DNA of 64,000 bases, from NCBI RefSeq assembly GCF_040546275.1, contig NZ_JBEPNO010000025.1, positions 25,239-89,238 on the forward strand. The letters are read 5' to 3'. The position numbers were made by a program, and so were the translations under genes. Position 1 is the first letter of the stretch. Each line of letters opens with the position of its first letter. Below are positions 1-10,150 of the stretch, piece by piece. Source of the stretch: Nakamurella sp040546275 (GTDB taxonomy: Bacteria; Actinomycetota; Actinomycetes; Mycobacteriales; Nakamurellaceae). The notes under the pieces were generated by a model. The model did no database searches. It was given only the letters and a program-made list of their open reading frames with translations, and was not told the origin of the DNA.

Positions 1-1792
<1,792 letters not shown>

Positions 1793-1909
1793 TCTGTCTT
1801 TTTCTCCATCAGAAGGCTCGTCGGGTCTTCTCTCGAACAGGGGCGACTCTATCGGGGGCCTCGGGGCAGGCGCTTCTCGATTCCTGACCGGTCGGCGGCT
1901 CTTCGGCAC

Positions 1910-2263
1910 TCAGTCCCGATGGTTGACGATGTTGATGACGTTGCCGTCCGGAGCCCGGACGAAGAACCGGCGTACGCCCCACTGCTCGGTGGTGAGGGGG
2001 TGGACGATCTCGTAACCCAGTTCCATGGCTTCCGCGTAGGCGCCGTCGATGTCGTCGGTATGGACCGAGATGACCGAGTTCTCCGGCGCATTCGCGTCGC
2101 TGGTGACGAGTTGGACCGCGGCCGGCGTCTGCGGAGAGGCGTAGCGGGCCACCCATCCCATGTTGAATTCCTCGGTGCCCAGCCCGAGGTAGTCGGTGTA
2201 GAAGCTCTTGGCCGTCTCGATGTCGGCCACCCGAAGGTTGGCCATGATGCTCGTGCTGTGCAT
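1910..2263 (-). CDS. VOC family (glyoxalase/bleomycin-resistance fold) protein
   Basis: This 117-residue protein has the paired beta-alpha-beta-beta-beta halves of the vicinal oxygen chelate fold: the opening NLRVADIETAKSFYTDYLGL, then RRFFVRAPDGNVINIV near the C-terminus. It is a typical single-domain VOC length. The reaction is unknown; members include glyoxalases, dioxygenases and antibiotic-binding proteins. It lies downstream of the unrelated gene at 2413, in divergent orientation. Confidence 0.85.
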   Translation of the reverse strand: MHSTSIMANLRVADIETAKSFYTDYLGLGTEEFNMGWVARYASPQTPAAVQLVTSDANAPENSVISVHTDDIDGAYAEAMELGYEIVHPLTTEQWGVRRFFVRAPDGNVINIVNHRD

Positions 2264-2321
2264 GGGGTACTCCTGCCTGCAAACGGATGCGCCCGATGAT
2301 CGACCTGTCGTGACGGTCTGT

Positions 2322-2355
2322 CCACTCGATCCACTCGATCCACTCGATCCACTCG
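2322..2355. repeat. 9-bp tandem repeat, about 3.8 copies
   Basis: Three perfect copies of CCACTCGAT (2322-2330, 2331-2339, 2340-2348) and a partial fourth lie between the divergent VOC and hydrolase genes. The array sits in the shared promoter region, so copy-number change could alter spacing. Confidence 0.9.
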
Positions 2356-2412
2356 CGGCAGTCGGTCACCGTCCCCGCGCGCAAGCTGAAGCGGCGGAAT
2401 AGGGTCGGAGCC

Positions 2413-3153
2413 ATGTCGACGACGCCGTTGCCTCTGAGCCCCGAGCCCTTTTCGGACGTCGAACGGGCCCGCTGGCGCTCCGGGCGGCTGTCCGCCTACC
2501 CGCAGCCGGGCCGTTCTGAGGACGCGGAGGGCATCGAGCAGAGGCTGCCCGACGAGCCCGACCTGCCGATCGACCCGGACGAACCGGTGCTCTTCGTGCC
2601 GGACCACCTGTCCGCCGGACCGGTACCGCTCGTGGTGTTGTTCCACGGTGCCACTTCCCGACCGTCGGAGGTGCTGCCGACCTTCGAGGAACATGCCCAG
2701 CGCGAGGGGTTCCTGGTCCTGGCGCCGAAGTCGATCGACTACACGTGGGACGTCATCGTGAACGGCGGTTTCGGTCCCGACGTCGCCGCACTCGACAGTG
2801 CGCTGTCCGAGGTCTTCTCGGCGTTCGACATCGATCCCGACCGCATTGCCATTGCCGGCATCTCCGACGGGGCCTCGTATGCCCTGTCGCTGGGTCTGGC
2901 CAACGCGAATCTGTTCAAGCGGGTGTTCGCCTTCTCCCCGGGCTACTTCGCTCAGGGCTACCGCGAAGGCCACCCCAAGATCTTCATCTCGCATGGTCGG
3001 GAAGATCCCGTCCTTCCGATCGAGAAGACAAGCTGGCGAATCGTTTCCGTGCTCAAGACGGCCGGCTATGAAGTCGATTTCCGTGAGTTCACCGGCGGAC
3101 ACGAGGCCCCTGCCGATCTGGTCGATGTGACGGTCGACCTGCTGACGGCGTAG
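2413..3153 (+). CDS. alpha/beta hydrolase, phospholipase/carboxylesterase-like
   Basis: The protein has 246 residues. After a charged N-terminal stretch, the core PLVVLFHGATSRPSE carries the oxyanion-hole HG. The nucleophile elbow is G-I-S-D-G (GxSxG), the acid is in GREDPVLP and the histidine in GGHEAP, so the Ser-Asp-His triad is complete. No signal peptide is seen, so it is probably cytoplasmic. The ATG follows GGAG at good spacing. It most resembles predicted esterases of the PHB-depolymerase/carboxylesterase type; the substrate is unknown. Confidence 0.85.
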   Translation: MSTTPLPLSPEPFSDVERARWRSGRLSAYPQPGRSEDAEGIEQRLPDEPDLPIDPDEPVLFVPDHLSAGPVPLVVLFHGATSRPSEVLPTFEEHAQREGFLVLAPKSIDYTWDVIVNGGFGPDVAALDSALSEVFSAFDIDPDRIAIAGISDGASYALSLGLANANLFKRVFAFSPGYFAQGYREGHPKIFISHGREDPVLPIEKTSWRIVSVLKTAGYEVDFREFTGGHEAPADLVDVTVDLLTA

Positions 3154-3224
3154 GCGACGCCGGCTGGATCCTCTGCGTATGGATCGCACACTGCGAGCGG
3201 GTCGGCAACATCCGGCAGTTCCGC

Positions 3225-5463
3225 TCAGAACGGTGGTTCGTCGGGGTCGGGGTATTGGCGGGCTTTGTCGGCTGCCAGTTGTAGGCCGTAGGCGATGGGG
3301 TCGAAGCGTCTGAGGGTGTTGTTGTTCTGGGTGCGGAACCGTTCGTAGGAGCCGGCGGCGGCGATGTCTTCTTCGATGCGGGCGTTGAACTCTTCCTGCG
3401 TCTCCTGGTCGTCTTCGTCGTCTTCGTCGGCGGGCCGGGGGTCTGTGTCCGTGCCGAGGCGGTGGATGAAGGTGGTGCGGTGGTCGAGTTTGATCCGTTG
3501 CGCCTTCAGCAGGCGGGTGTTCTCGGCTCGGCGGCGTGGCGGCGTGCGATGAGGATTTTGGTTTGTTCGGCGTGACTTTGGGCGGTGCTGCCGCCGTCGA
3601 GGATGACCGGGGACGGGCGCGCGCAGGGGCAGCAGTCGTGGTCGTCGGTGTCGGCGTCGCTGCCGACAGTCGTTTCCTGCGGGCTGTTTTCGTCGGCGGG
3701 ATCTGGTCGTTCGTGGTCGGGGATGGCGAATTCTTTGGGGTGGTCGACGTAGTGGTGGCCGGTGGGGCTGGTCCACAGCATGGTCAGGCCGTCGTCGGGG
3801 CTGCGGGTGGCGGTCCAGTCGGTGAACGTTTTCAGGAAGTGGTGGTGTCGGGATAGCGGGTCGAGACTTTTCGCATCCGTCTGACCGCCGCGTTCGGGAT
3901 GCTCGTGGTCGAAGGATTCTCGGTGGTCCAGGTCGCACAGTGGTCCGGGGATCCGGCAGGACGGGAAGCGGCAGGTCCCGGCGGCGGTGAGCACCTGGTC
4001 GGTCACTGTCTGGGTGGGGATGTATGTCGGAACAGGCGCGGTGGAACCCACCGCCATCGCCTGCCCCTGCTCGTTGACGACGATCACCGCGAGGGTTCGG
4101 ATGGACGTTTTCATCGCGAGGGCGAGGTGGGCGGGCAGGAATCCGTGTCCGGTGAGTTCGGCGGGGTCCTGGTTGAACTCGGTGAACGCCGCGAGGCTCA
4201 TGGTCAGGTTGAAGTGCGCACCCCGGCCGTGGTGCTTGGTGATCTTCGACAGTTTCCGGCCCGGTCGCGCGGTGATCGGCTGCGTGGTGATCGGCTGCGG
4301 CGCAACAGGAACAGGAACGGCTGGCTCGGCGGCCGGGGACGGTGCTGGCTGAGTCGCGGCGGGCACCGCCACCTCGACGGACGCCGCGGCCTCATCGTTT
4401 TCCTGAGCCGGGTTCGCCGCTCCGGGCTGAGCTGTCGGGTCCTGGTTCTGCTCGGTGCCGGCGGGGGTCTCGTCGAGGTCGGTGGTGTGGGGGTGTCGGT
4501 TTCGGGGGAGGTGGCCTGGTCGTCCGATTCGGTGGAATCCTCCGGGGTGCAGGTGTCGCGGAGGTCGACGAACCCGTTGGCCAGGATCTGCAGGCACATG
4601 TCGACCAGGGCGTCGGCGCGGCACGCGGCGATGCCCCGTTCGTCCATCCCGACGGTGGCTTTGGCGATCCGGTCCAAAAGGTCGAACACGGCGACGGCGA
4701 CTTCGGCGGTCAGGTGCGCCCGGATCATCCCCATCCCGTCGACGCTGGGGGTGTGGTCGACGAACCGGTCCTTGCGGGCCTTGTCCGCCCGTTTCTTCGA
4801 CGCGGTGGGGTCGGCCAGGATGACGCGCAAATCGATCATCGGCCGCAGCAGCCCCGGGGTGCGGGTTTCGGCCAGCGGCAGCATCTTCGCCTCCACCGCG
4901 GTCCGCAACTCCGGGTCGAGGTTGGCGGTGCGTTCGGCGATCATCCGGGCCCGGGGTAGGTCGATCCGGCCGGCCTTCAACGCCGCGAGGGTCGCCGGCA
5001 ACTCCTGCACCAACTCCACCGCGGCGGACACCCGCCGGGATGCGCCCAGCGGCGATTGGTGCAGGGCGGCGCTGACCTCCGCGGCGGCCATGTCCTGGGC
5101 CCGTTCGGCGATCAGCACGCTCATCGCTTCCGGGTCGACCAGCCCGCCGGGGCGGTTCGCCAGGCCGGTGTGGTCGATCAAACCGGCGATCAGCTTCGTC
5201 ATGGATCCGCACCGTCCGGGTGTGGCGAACTCCGCGACCGCGGCGATCTGCACGGCCTGCAGGTGGGAGATCAGCCGGTTCGCCGCGACGATCAGATCCG
5301 GCAGCTCGGACGGCGACAACGCTGCCGGGACAGCGGAGGTCACCCACCCGAAGGTGTCCGCGACCGGCACGGCAGCGGGGGCAGCAGCCGGTTCCGGCGT
5401 CGGCGCAGCGGCCGGTCCGGAAGGTGCGGCAGCACTGTCGGGGTCGACCGGTACCGTCGCCAT
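3225..5463 (-). pseudogene. DUF222/HNH endonuclease with two frameshifts
   Basis: One protein of about 745 residues is spread over three frames. The DUF222 N-terminal half starts at ATG 5463. A Pro/Thr/Ala-rich linker follows, with a one-base loss near 4465-4500. The HNH module (CRFPSCRIPGPLCDLDH, then DPLSRHHHFLKT) is next, and a second one-base loss near 3525-3550 puts the tail (TRLLKAQRIKLDHRTTF) in the third frame. HNH-DUF222 genes are multicopy in actinobacteria and may be mobile. Two same-direction losses in GC-rich runs fit either decay or sequencing error. Confidence 0.85.
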
Positions 5464-5518
5464 ATCAGCACCCCCTTTTGAGCCTCGTCGAACCGCTCAA
5501 TCACTGGACTATTGTTCG

Positions 5519-5548
5519 ATTATATTCATTCGGAGTGCTGACACACAA
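5519..5548 (-). promoter_or_regulatory. sigma70-type promoter of the DUF222-HNH gene
   Basis: On the minus strand a perfect TATAAT (5519-5524) lies 18 bp from TTGTGT (5543-5548), about 55 bp before ATG 5463. The stretch is AT-rich compared with everything around it. Confidence 0.5.
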
Positions 5549-6032
5549 TGGTTTTGCTCTCAGCAGATTACCTGCATCCGAAGGATGTGAGTTGCGCCCC
5601 GGAAGCCCCGAACTCGCCGCATTCGCCCACGACAGCCGGGCCTGGGTGAGCACCGACGAGGCGGACCTGCCGGTCGCCTACCTGCTGGTTGAGATCGTCG
5701 ATGGTGACGCACATATCGAGCAGGTTTCGGTGCACCCGGAACACGCCCACCGCCGCATCGGCCAGTCCCTGATCGAAGTCGCCGCGGACTGGGCAGCGCG
5801 TCAGGCCTTGGCCGCGCTGACCCTCACCACCTACGCCGAGGTGCCATGGAACGCCCCCTACTACGAGCGTCTCGGTTTTCGAATCCTGCACGACGCCGAC
5901 CTGGGTGGTGGCCTCCGTTACGCGAGACGACTGGAGGCAGCCCGCGGCCTTGACCGGTGGCCGCGGGTCGCCATGCGGCTGGACATCGGGTCGGACAGCC
6001 TTCAAGCCGCCAACAGTCAGGAGCCGCTGTAG
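5535..6032 (+). CDS. GNAT family N-acetyltransferase, N-terminus apparently lost
   Basis: From about residue 30 this is a clear GNAT: HIEQVSVHPEHAHRRIGQSLI is the acetyl-CoA-binding motif A, and LTTYAEVPWNAPYYERLGF is the C-terminal strand-loop-helix. Homologues normally have about 40 more residues before AFAHDSRAWVS. Here the frame enters the promoter region of the divergent DUF222 gene, the only in-frame start (GTG 5535) has no ribosome-binding site, and an ATG at 5548 is out of frame. The 5' end therefore looks replaced, probably when the DUF222 unit arrived. The 3' end overlaps the convergent VOC gene by 16 bp. Confidence 0.7.
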   Translation: MLTHNGFALSRLPASEGCELRPGSPELAAFAHDSRAWVSTDEADLPVAYLLVEIVDGDAHIEQVSVHPEHAHRRIGQSLIEVAADWAARQALAALTLTTYAEVPWNAPYYERLGFRILHDADLGGGLRYARRLEAARGLDRWPRVAMRLDIGSDSLQAANSQEPL

Positions 6033-6442
6033 TCCACTGCGACGTCGACAACCCAAGTGATGCCGAACTTGTCGGTGAGCATGCCGTAGGCGGGCGCCCA
6101 CTGGGCCGGCCCGAGCGGCTGGGCGATGGTCGCTCCGTCGGACAACTTCGACCAGATCGCGGTGACTTCCTCCACCGTCTGGCCACGCAGTGACTCGTAG
6201 AACGGATCGACGCCCTTGTCCCAGCCTCGGCTGGCCGGAACGTCATAGGCCATGACGGCAAACCCGTTGTCGGACACGACCTGCCCCCACATCACCAGGT
6301 TCGCCTCGTCCGGATGCTGGACGTTGTGCATGTCCTGGTAGGTCAGGATCGTCAGGTCACCGTCGAAGACGGAACGGTAGAACTCGAGCGCCGCGCGGGC
6401 GTCTCCCTTGAAGTTGATGTGGGTGACGGCTTGCAGGGTCAT
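6017..6442 (-). CDS. VOC family protein, PhnB-like
   Basis: This 141-residue protein has the PhnB/'3-demethylubiquinone' branch features of the VOC fold: THINFKGDARAALEFYRSVF at the start and DKFGITWVVDV at the end. It starts at ATG 6442, divergent from a WYL regulator, with a 9-bp palindrome between them. VOC/YafY pairs of this kind are common in actinobacteria, so the regulator very likely controls this gene. The substrate is unknown. Confidence 0.88.
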   Translation of the reverse strand: MTLQAVTHINFKGDARAALEFYRSVFDGDLTILTYQDMHNVQHPDEANLVMWGQVVSDNGFAVMAYDVPASRGWDKGVDPFYESLRGQTVEEVTAIWSKLSDGATIAQPLGPAQWAPAYGMLTDKFGITWVVDVAVDYSGS

Positions 6443-6488
6443 TGTTGGCTCCTCGCCTCTGGTTGGGATGCAAGAAGCGTCGCAGGGG

Positions 6489-6511
6489 TAGAGGACAGCA
6501 AGTGTCCTCTA
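6489..6511. promoter_or_regulatory. palindromic operator between the VOC and WYL genes
   Basis: A perfect inverted repeat, TAGAGGACA - 5 nt - TGTCCTCTA, sits 47 bp from the VOC start and 12 bp from the regulator start. This is the position expected for an autoregulated repressor site. Confidence 0.65.
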
Positions 6512-6522
6512 CTTCGGGCATC

Positions 6523-7560
6523 ATGGAATTCGTGCCGAAAACTTCAGCCCGGTTGCTGTCGCTGCTCTCGTTGCTCCAGGCCCGACGGGACTGGCCAGGG
6601 CCGCTACTGGCCGAACGCCTGGACATCAGTGCCCGGACGGTGCGCCGCGATGTCGACCGCCTGCGCGAACTCGGCTACTCGATCACCGCGTCCAAGGGAC
6701 CCGAAGGTGGCTACCGCCTCGATTCCGGTGCCCAGCTGCCACCGCTGCTGTTCGACGACGAGCAGGCCGTCGCACTCGCCGTCGCGCTCCGGATCGCCAC
6801 TACCTCGGGGGCGGGTATCGCCGAGGCCGCCTTGCGCGCGCTGAACACCGTGCGGCAGGTCATGCCCGCTCGGCTACGCGCTCGGATCGACACCCTGCAG
6901 GTCACCGCCGTGAACCCGCCCCCGAGCGGGCCGGATCCACAGGTCGACAGCGGCCTGCTCATGACGCTGGGCGCCGCCGTCCACGGCCGCGAGGTCCTCC
7001 GCTTCGACTATGCCTCGGAAGACCCGCCGGGATCGAACGATCAGCCGAGGGCAGATCAGCCGACAGCGCACCGGGTGGAGCCCCATCACCTCGTCACCTG
7101 GGGTGATCGTTGGTACCTCGTCGCCTGGGATCTGGATCGCACTGACTGGCGCACGTTTCGCGCCGACCGGATATCGCCGCGCACGCTGACCGGGCCGCGC
7201 TTCACCCCGCGTGAACTGCCTGGCGGCGACGACGTCAGCGCCTTCGTGACCAAGAGGTTTCGAGGTTCGGAAAGCGCGACCGGGCCGGGAGGCTGGTCGT
7301 GCCAGGGCGAAGTGATCCTCGACCTCCCGGCCGTCGCGATCCGGCCGTACACGCGGGAGGGAATCGTCGAGGCAGTCGGGCCGGATCGATGTCGGCTCAG
7401 CCTCGGGGCCTGGTCCTGGACCGCGTTGGCCGCCACGATCGGCCGATTCGACGCCGACATCGAAGTAGTCGGCCCGCCCGAACTCGCCGCAGCATTCGGG
7501 CGGCTGGCCCGCCGCTACGCCGACACGGCTTCCCGGGCCGGGATCAGCGATCGACCGTGA
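6523..7560 (+). CDS. YafY-type transcriptional regulator with WYL domain
   Basis: The protein has about 345 residues. The N-terminal winged helix (LLAERLDISARTVRRDVDRLRELGY, DeoR-like) is followed by a linker and a WYL domain with the variant HHLVTWGDRWYLVAWDLDR and FRADRI. WYL domains sense ligands or nucleic acids. ATG 6523 was chosen over upstream in-frame codons because those would extend across the operator and lack family similarity; GTG 6532 is an alternative. The gene overlaps the convergent HTH gene by 17 bp. Confidence 0.85.
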   Translation: MEFVPKTSARLLSLLSLLQARRDWPGPLLAERLDISARTVRRDVDRLRELGYSITASKGPEGGYRLDSGAQLPPLLFDDEQAVALAVALRIATTSGAGIAEAALRALNTVRQVMPARLRARIDTLQVTAVNPPPSGPDPQVDSGLLMTLGAAVHGREVLRFDYASEDPPGSNDQPRADQPTAHRVEPHHLVTWGDRWYLVAWDLDRTDWRTFRADRISPRTLTGPRFTPRELPGGDDVSAFVTKRFRGSESATGPGGWSCQGEVILDLPAVAIRPYTREGIVEAVGPDRCRLSLGAWSWTALAATIGRFDADIEVVGPPELAAAFGRLARRYADTASRAGISDRP

Positions 7561-8440
7561 ACGCGGTGACGGCGGAGACCCGCAGGAAGTCGAGTTTCGC
7601 AGCAGCCTCTGATCCGGATGCCGCGGTGTAGGCGACGATGCGCAGGTCGGTGCCGGCCACGGTGAATACATCGCAGTCCAGTTCCACGTCACCGACGACG
7701 TTGCTGTGCAACACTTTCCGTTCCGATTGATGCTCCCCGACGGCGCCCCTGTCCCAGAGCTCGCGGAACCGCACACTCGTGCCCAGCAGTTCCCCAACCA
7801 GGGCGCGTACCCCACGGTCACCGGGGTATCGGCCCTGCACGCGCCTCAGGTCGGCGACCAGTGACGCCTCGAACGAATCGACCCCGACCGAGCGGCTGAC
7901 GATGCAGCTCCCGGTGCTTTCGCCGAGGCCGGTCCCGTTGAAGTGCGACCGCACCAGGTTCGGCCGGGCGGTGTAGGGATGGATCGGCTCGCCCAGCAGG
8001 GCGGCCCACAGGGGACTCCACGTCAGGAGATCCCACGACGCAGTGAAGACGGCCAGTGGTGTCTCTCCGAGACGGGCGACCAGGCGCTGGACACCGGGCG
8101 GGATGTGCGACGGCACCTCTTTGGCCGACGGTGGAAGGAGTCCGGCCACGATGAAGAGATGGTCACGCTCGCCGTCGGTGAGTTGCAGTGCCCGGGCCAG
8201 CGCCGACCCGACCTGCGGGGACGGCCGTCGAGCGCGGCCCTGTTCGAGCCGGACGACGTAGTCGACGCTCAACCCGGCGAGCGAGGCGAGTTCCTCACGT
8301 CGGAGCCCGGGCGCCCGCCGTGAATCGCCGGCAGGCAAACCGACGTCGACCGGCGAGAGGCGATCCCGCCACGAGCGCAGCAGCGCACCGAGTTCACCGT
8401 GATTACCGAGTTCACCGTGATTGCTGGCGGATTCCTGCAT
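7544..8440 (-). CDS. helix-turn-helix regulator, MmyB-like C-terminal domain
   Basis: The protein has 298 residues. The Xre-type HTH (GLRREELASLAGLSVDYVVRLEQGRARRPSP) is followed by the MmyB-like domain (WDLLTWSPLWAALLG, then FRELWD), a PAS-like fold that binds fatty acids or other ligands in relatives. In actinobacteria this architecture usually sits divergent from a short-chain dehydrogenase, as here with 8542. The start at ATG 8440 fits family length. The first 20 residues carry an exact NHGELG duplication. Confidence 0.88.
   Translation of the reverse strand: MQESASNHGELGNHGELGALLRSWRDRLSPVDVGLPAGDSRRAPGLRREELASLAGLSVDYVVRLEQGRARRPSPQVGSALARALQLTDGERDHLFIVAGLLPPSAKEVPSHIPPGVQRLVARLGETPLAVFTASWDLLTWSPLWAALLGEPIHPYTARPNLVRSHFNGTGLGESTGSCIVSRSVGVDSFEASLVADLRRVQGRYPGDRGVRALVGELLGTSVRFRELWDRGAVGEHQSERKVLHSNVVGDVELDCDVFTVAGTDLRIVAYTAASGSEAAAKLDFLRVSAVTAFTVDR
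8387..8422. repeat. perfect 18-bp tandem duplication inside the HTH gene
   Basis: ACCGAGTTCACCGTGATT occurs at 8387-8404 and again at 8405-8422 without mismatch. It keeps frame and encodes NHGELG twice just before the HTH domain, so it is a recent slippage or duplication. Confidence 0.95.
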
Positions 8441-8541
8441 CTGCCCAGTCTGCCAGCAGCGCCAGCATCCTGGGTGGTACTGCCGATCCACATGCTGAGC
8501 CGGGCCTGGATGGCCGACCGATCCAGATGCAGACTCGAAGC

Positions 8542-9234
8542 ATGACAACAACACTGATCACCGGAGCCAACAAGGGCCTCGGCTACGAAACCGCCCGTCG
8601 ACTTCTCGAGGCCGGGCACACCGTGTGGATGGGCGCGCGGGACGCAACCCGCGGGCAGGAGGCTGCCGGCGTTCTCGGCGGCCGATTCGTGCAGATCGAC
8701 GTGACGAGCGACGAATCAGTCGCCGCGGCCGCCGAGACAATCCGGGCTGCAGGCGGTCTCGACGTCCTGATCAACAACGCGGGCATCCCCGGGCCGTTCG
8801 GCCCGCCGGCAGAACTCAGTGCGGCCGACGCTCTCGCCGTGTACGACACGAACATCGTGAGCATCGTCCGAATGACGACCGCCTTCGTTCCTGTTCTCCG
8901 TGACTCGAGCGCTCCGACCATCGTCAACGTGACCAGCGGACTGGGATCCTTTGGCGCGGTGCACGACACCGACCGGATCGAGTCGACAATCGTTGCTCCG
9001 CTGTACACCTCGTCGAAATCCGCCGTCACGATGCTCACCGTCCAGTACGCGAAGGCGTTCCCCGAGATGCGGATCAACGCGGCCGACCCCGGTTACACCG
9101 CAACAGATTTCAACGGGAACAGCGGAACGCAGACGGTGCAGGAAGGCACTGACGCGGTCTTCGAGCTGGCCACGCGTGGCGGTGAAGGTCCGACCGGTAC
9201 GTTCATCGACCGCTCCGGCGTCGCACCTTTCTGA
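8542..9234 (+). CDS. short-chain dehydrogenase/reductase (SDR)
   Basis: This 230-residue classical SDR has a Rossmann TGANKGLG near residues 7-14, NNAG at about 75, the catalytic Ser in NVTSGLGS, and YTSSK carrying Tyr and Lys. It is an NAD(P)(H)-dependent oxidoreductase of unknown substrate. It is divergent from the MmyB-like regulator, a very common pair in which the regulator controls the SDR. ATG 8542 begins the Rossmann fold directly. Confidence 0.9.
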   Translation: MTTTLITGANKGLGYETARRLLEAGHTVWMGARDATRGQEAAGVLGGRFVQIDVTSDESVAAAAETIRAAGGLDVLINNAGIPGPFGPPAELSAADALAVYDTNIVSIVRMTTAFVPVLRDSSAPTIVNVTSGLGSFGAVHDTDRIESTIVAPLYTSSKSAVTMLTVQYAKAFPEMRINAADPGYTATDFNGNSGTQTVQEGTDAVFELATRGGEGPTGTFIDRSGVAPF

Positions 9235-9263
9235 AGCCCTGATCGTCCGCAGCAGCGCCATTC

Positions 9264-10067
9264 TCACCCCCGGGCGACCAGGTTCGTGGCGACCAGGGGC
9301 GAGCCGGCCTCGATCAGCGCCAGATCGCGCTGGGCAAAGCGGAGGTGCTCGCACTCCTCGTTGAGGATCACCCACAGGCAGCGAATCGCGCGGAACCGTT
9401 GCCCGTTCTCCCAGAACGGTCCCTCCCCTTCGACTTCCAGCTCCTCCGGGCTCACCTCGGCCAGGAATCGACGTACCTTTTCTACGCGGTCCGCGCGCAG
9501 ATCGAGGACCGCGTCGTAGGGGGGTCTCGCGTCCACGTCGATACCGATCTCGCCCGGCAGTCGGCCGCTGAATTCGGTGAGTTCGGTGAACGGCATTCCC
9601 CACGGGTGGAAGGGCTTGTCTTCGCCCTTGACCGCCCCCAGCCACGCGTCGGTAGCGAAGACCAGGTGCCGCAACGTCTCCGCAAACGACCATTCCTGCG
9701 CCACCGAGACGTCTGGGGTGCCGGCGGGCATGGCAGCCACCTTCTCGTAGAGGGCTGACCAACTCTTCCCCAGCGCGACCCAGCCCGCCTGAAGTCCGGC
9801 CGCATCAGACGAGCGGCGCAAGGCCCTTGCTGGTTCCCGTCGGGTGAGTTCCGCTTCGATCAATGGAGCGACCTCCACGCCGTTGATCAACAGACCGTCG
9901 ATCTCGCAGCCGTCGATGGAGGCACCCGACAGGCTCAGATCCCGCATGACGACACCGGACAAATCACACATGCGGAACCGCGCGTCGTTGAGTTGGGTCT
10001 TGCGGAAGCGCGCTCCTGTCAGGTCCGCGCCGTCGAACTCGTTGCCCTGCACATCATTTTCGGTCAC
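9264..10067 (-). CDS. DinB-family protein with N-terminal pentapeptide repeats
   Basis: The protein has 267 residues. The first about 45 form an A(D/N)LxX right-handed beta-helix (DLTGARFRKTQLNDARF...DLSLSGASIDGC). The rest is a DinB/YfiT-like four-helix bundle with the typical SFAETLRHLVFATDAWLG and a later His (NEECEHLRFAQRDL), the sort of metal-binding His triad seen in mycothiol- or bacillithiol-dependent enzymes. GTG 10067 follows GGGGAGA. The fusion is known in actinobacteria; its function is not. Confidence 0.85.
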   Translation of the reverse strand: MTENDVQGNEFDGADLTGARFRKTQLNDARFRMCDLSGVVMRDLSLSGASIDGCEIDGLLINGVEVAPLIEAELTRREPARALRRSSDAAGLQAGWVALGKSWSALYEKVAAMPAGTPDVSVAQEWSFAETLRHLVFATDAWLGAVKGEDKPFHPWGMPFTELTEFSGRLPGEIGIDVDARPPYDAVLDLRADRVEKVRRFLAEVSPEELEVEGEGPFWENGQRFRAIRCLWVILNEECEHLRFAQRDLALIEAGSPLVATNLVARG

Positions 10068-10150
10068 GCGCGTCTCCCCATCGTTCGGCCTGGAACCACA
10101 CGATAGGACGGGATGCGGACGTTCTGCGGCCGGAACCGCGAAATCTCTCC

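Noticed and set aside
1849..3189. 446-codon minus-strand frame over the hydrolase
   Set aside because: It overlaps both a VOC gene and a hydrolase with intact catalytic motifs and has a low-complexity, Arg-rich translation.
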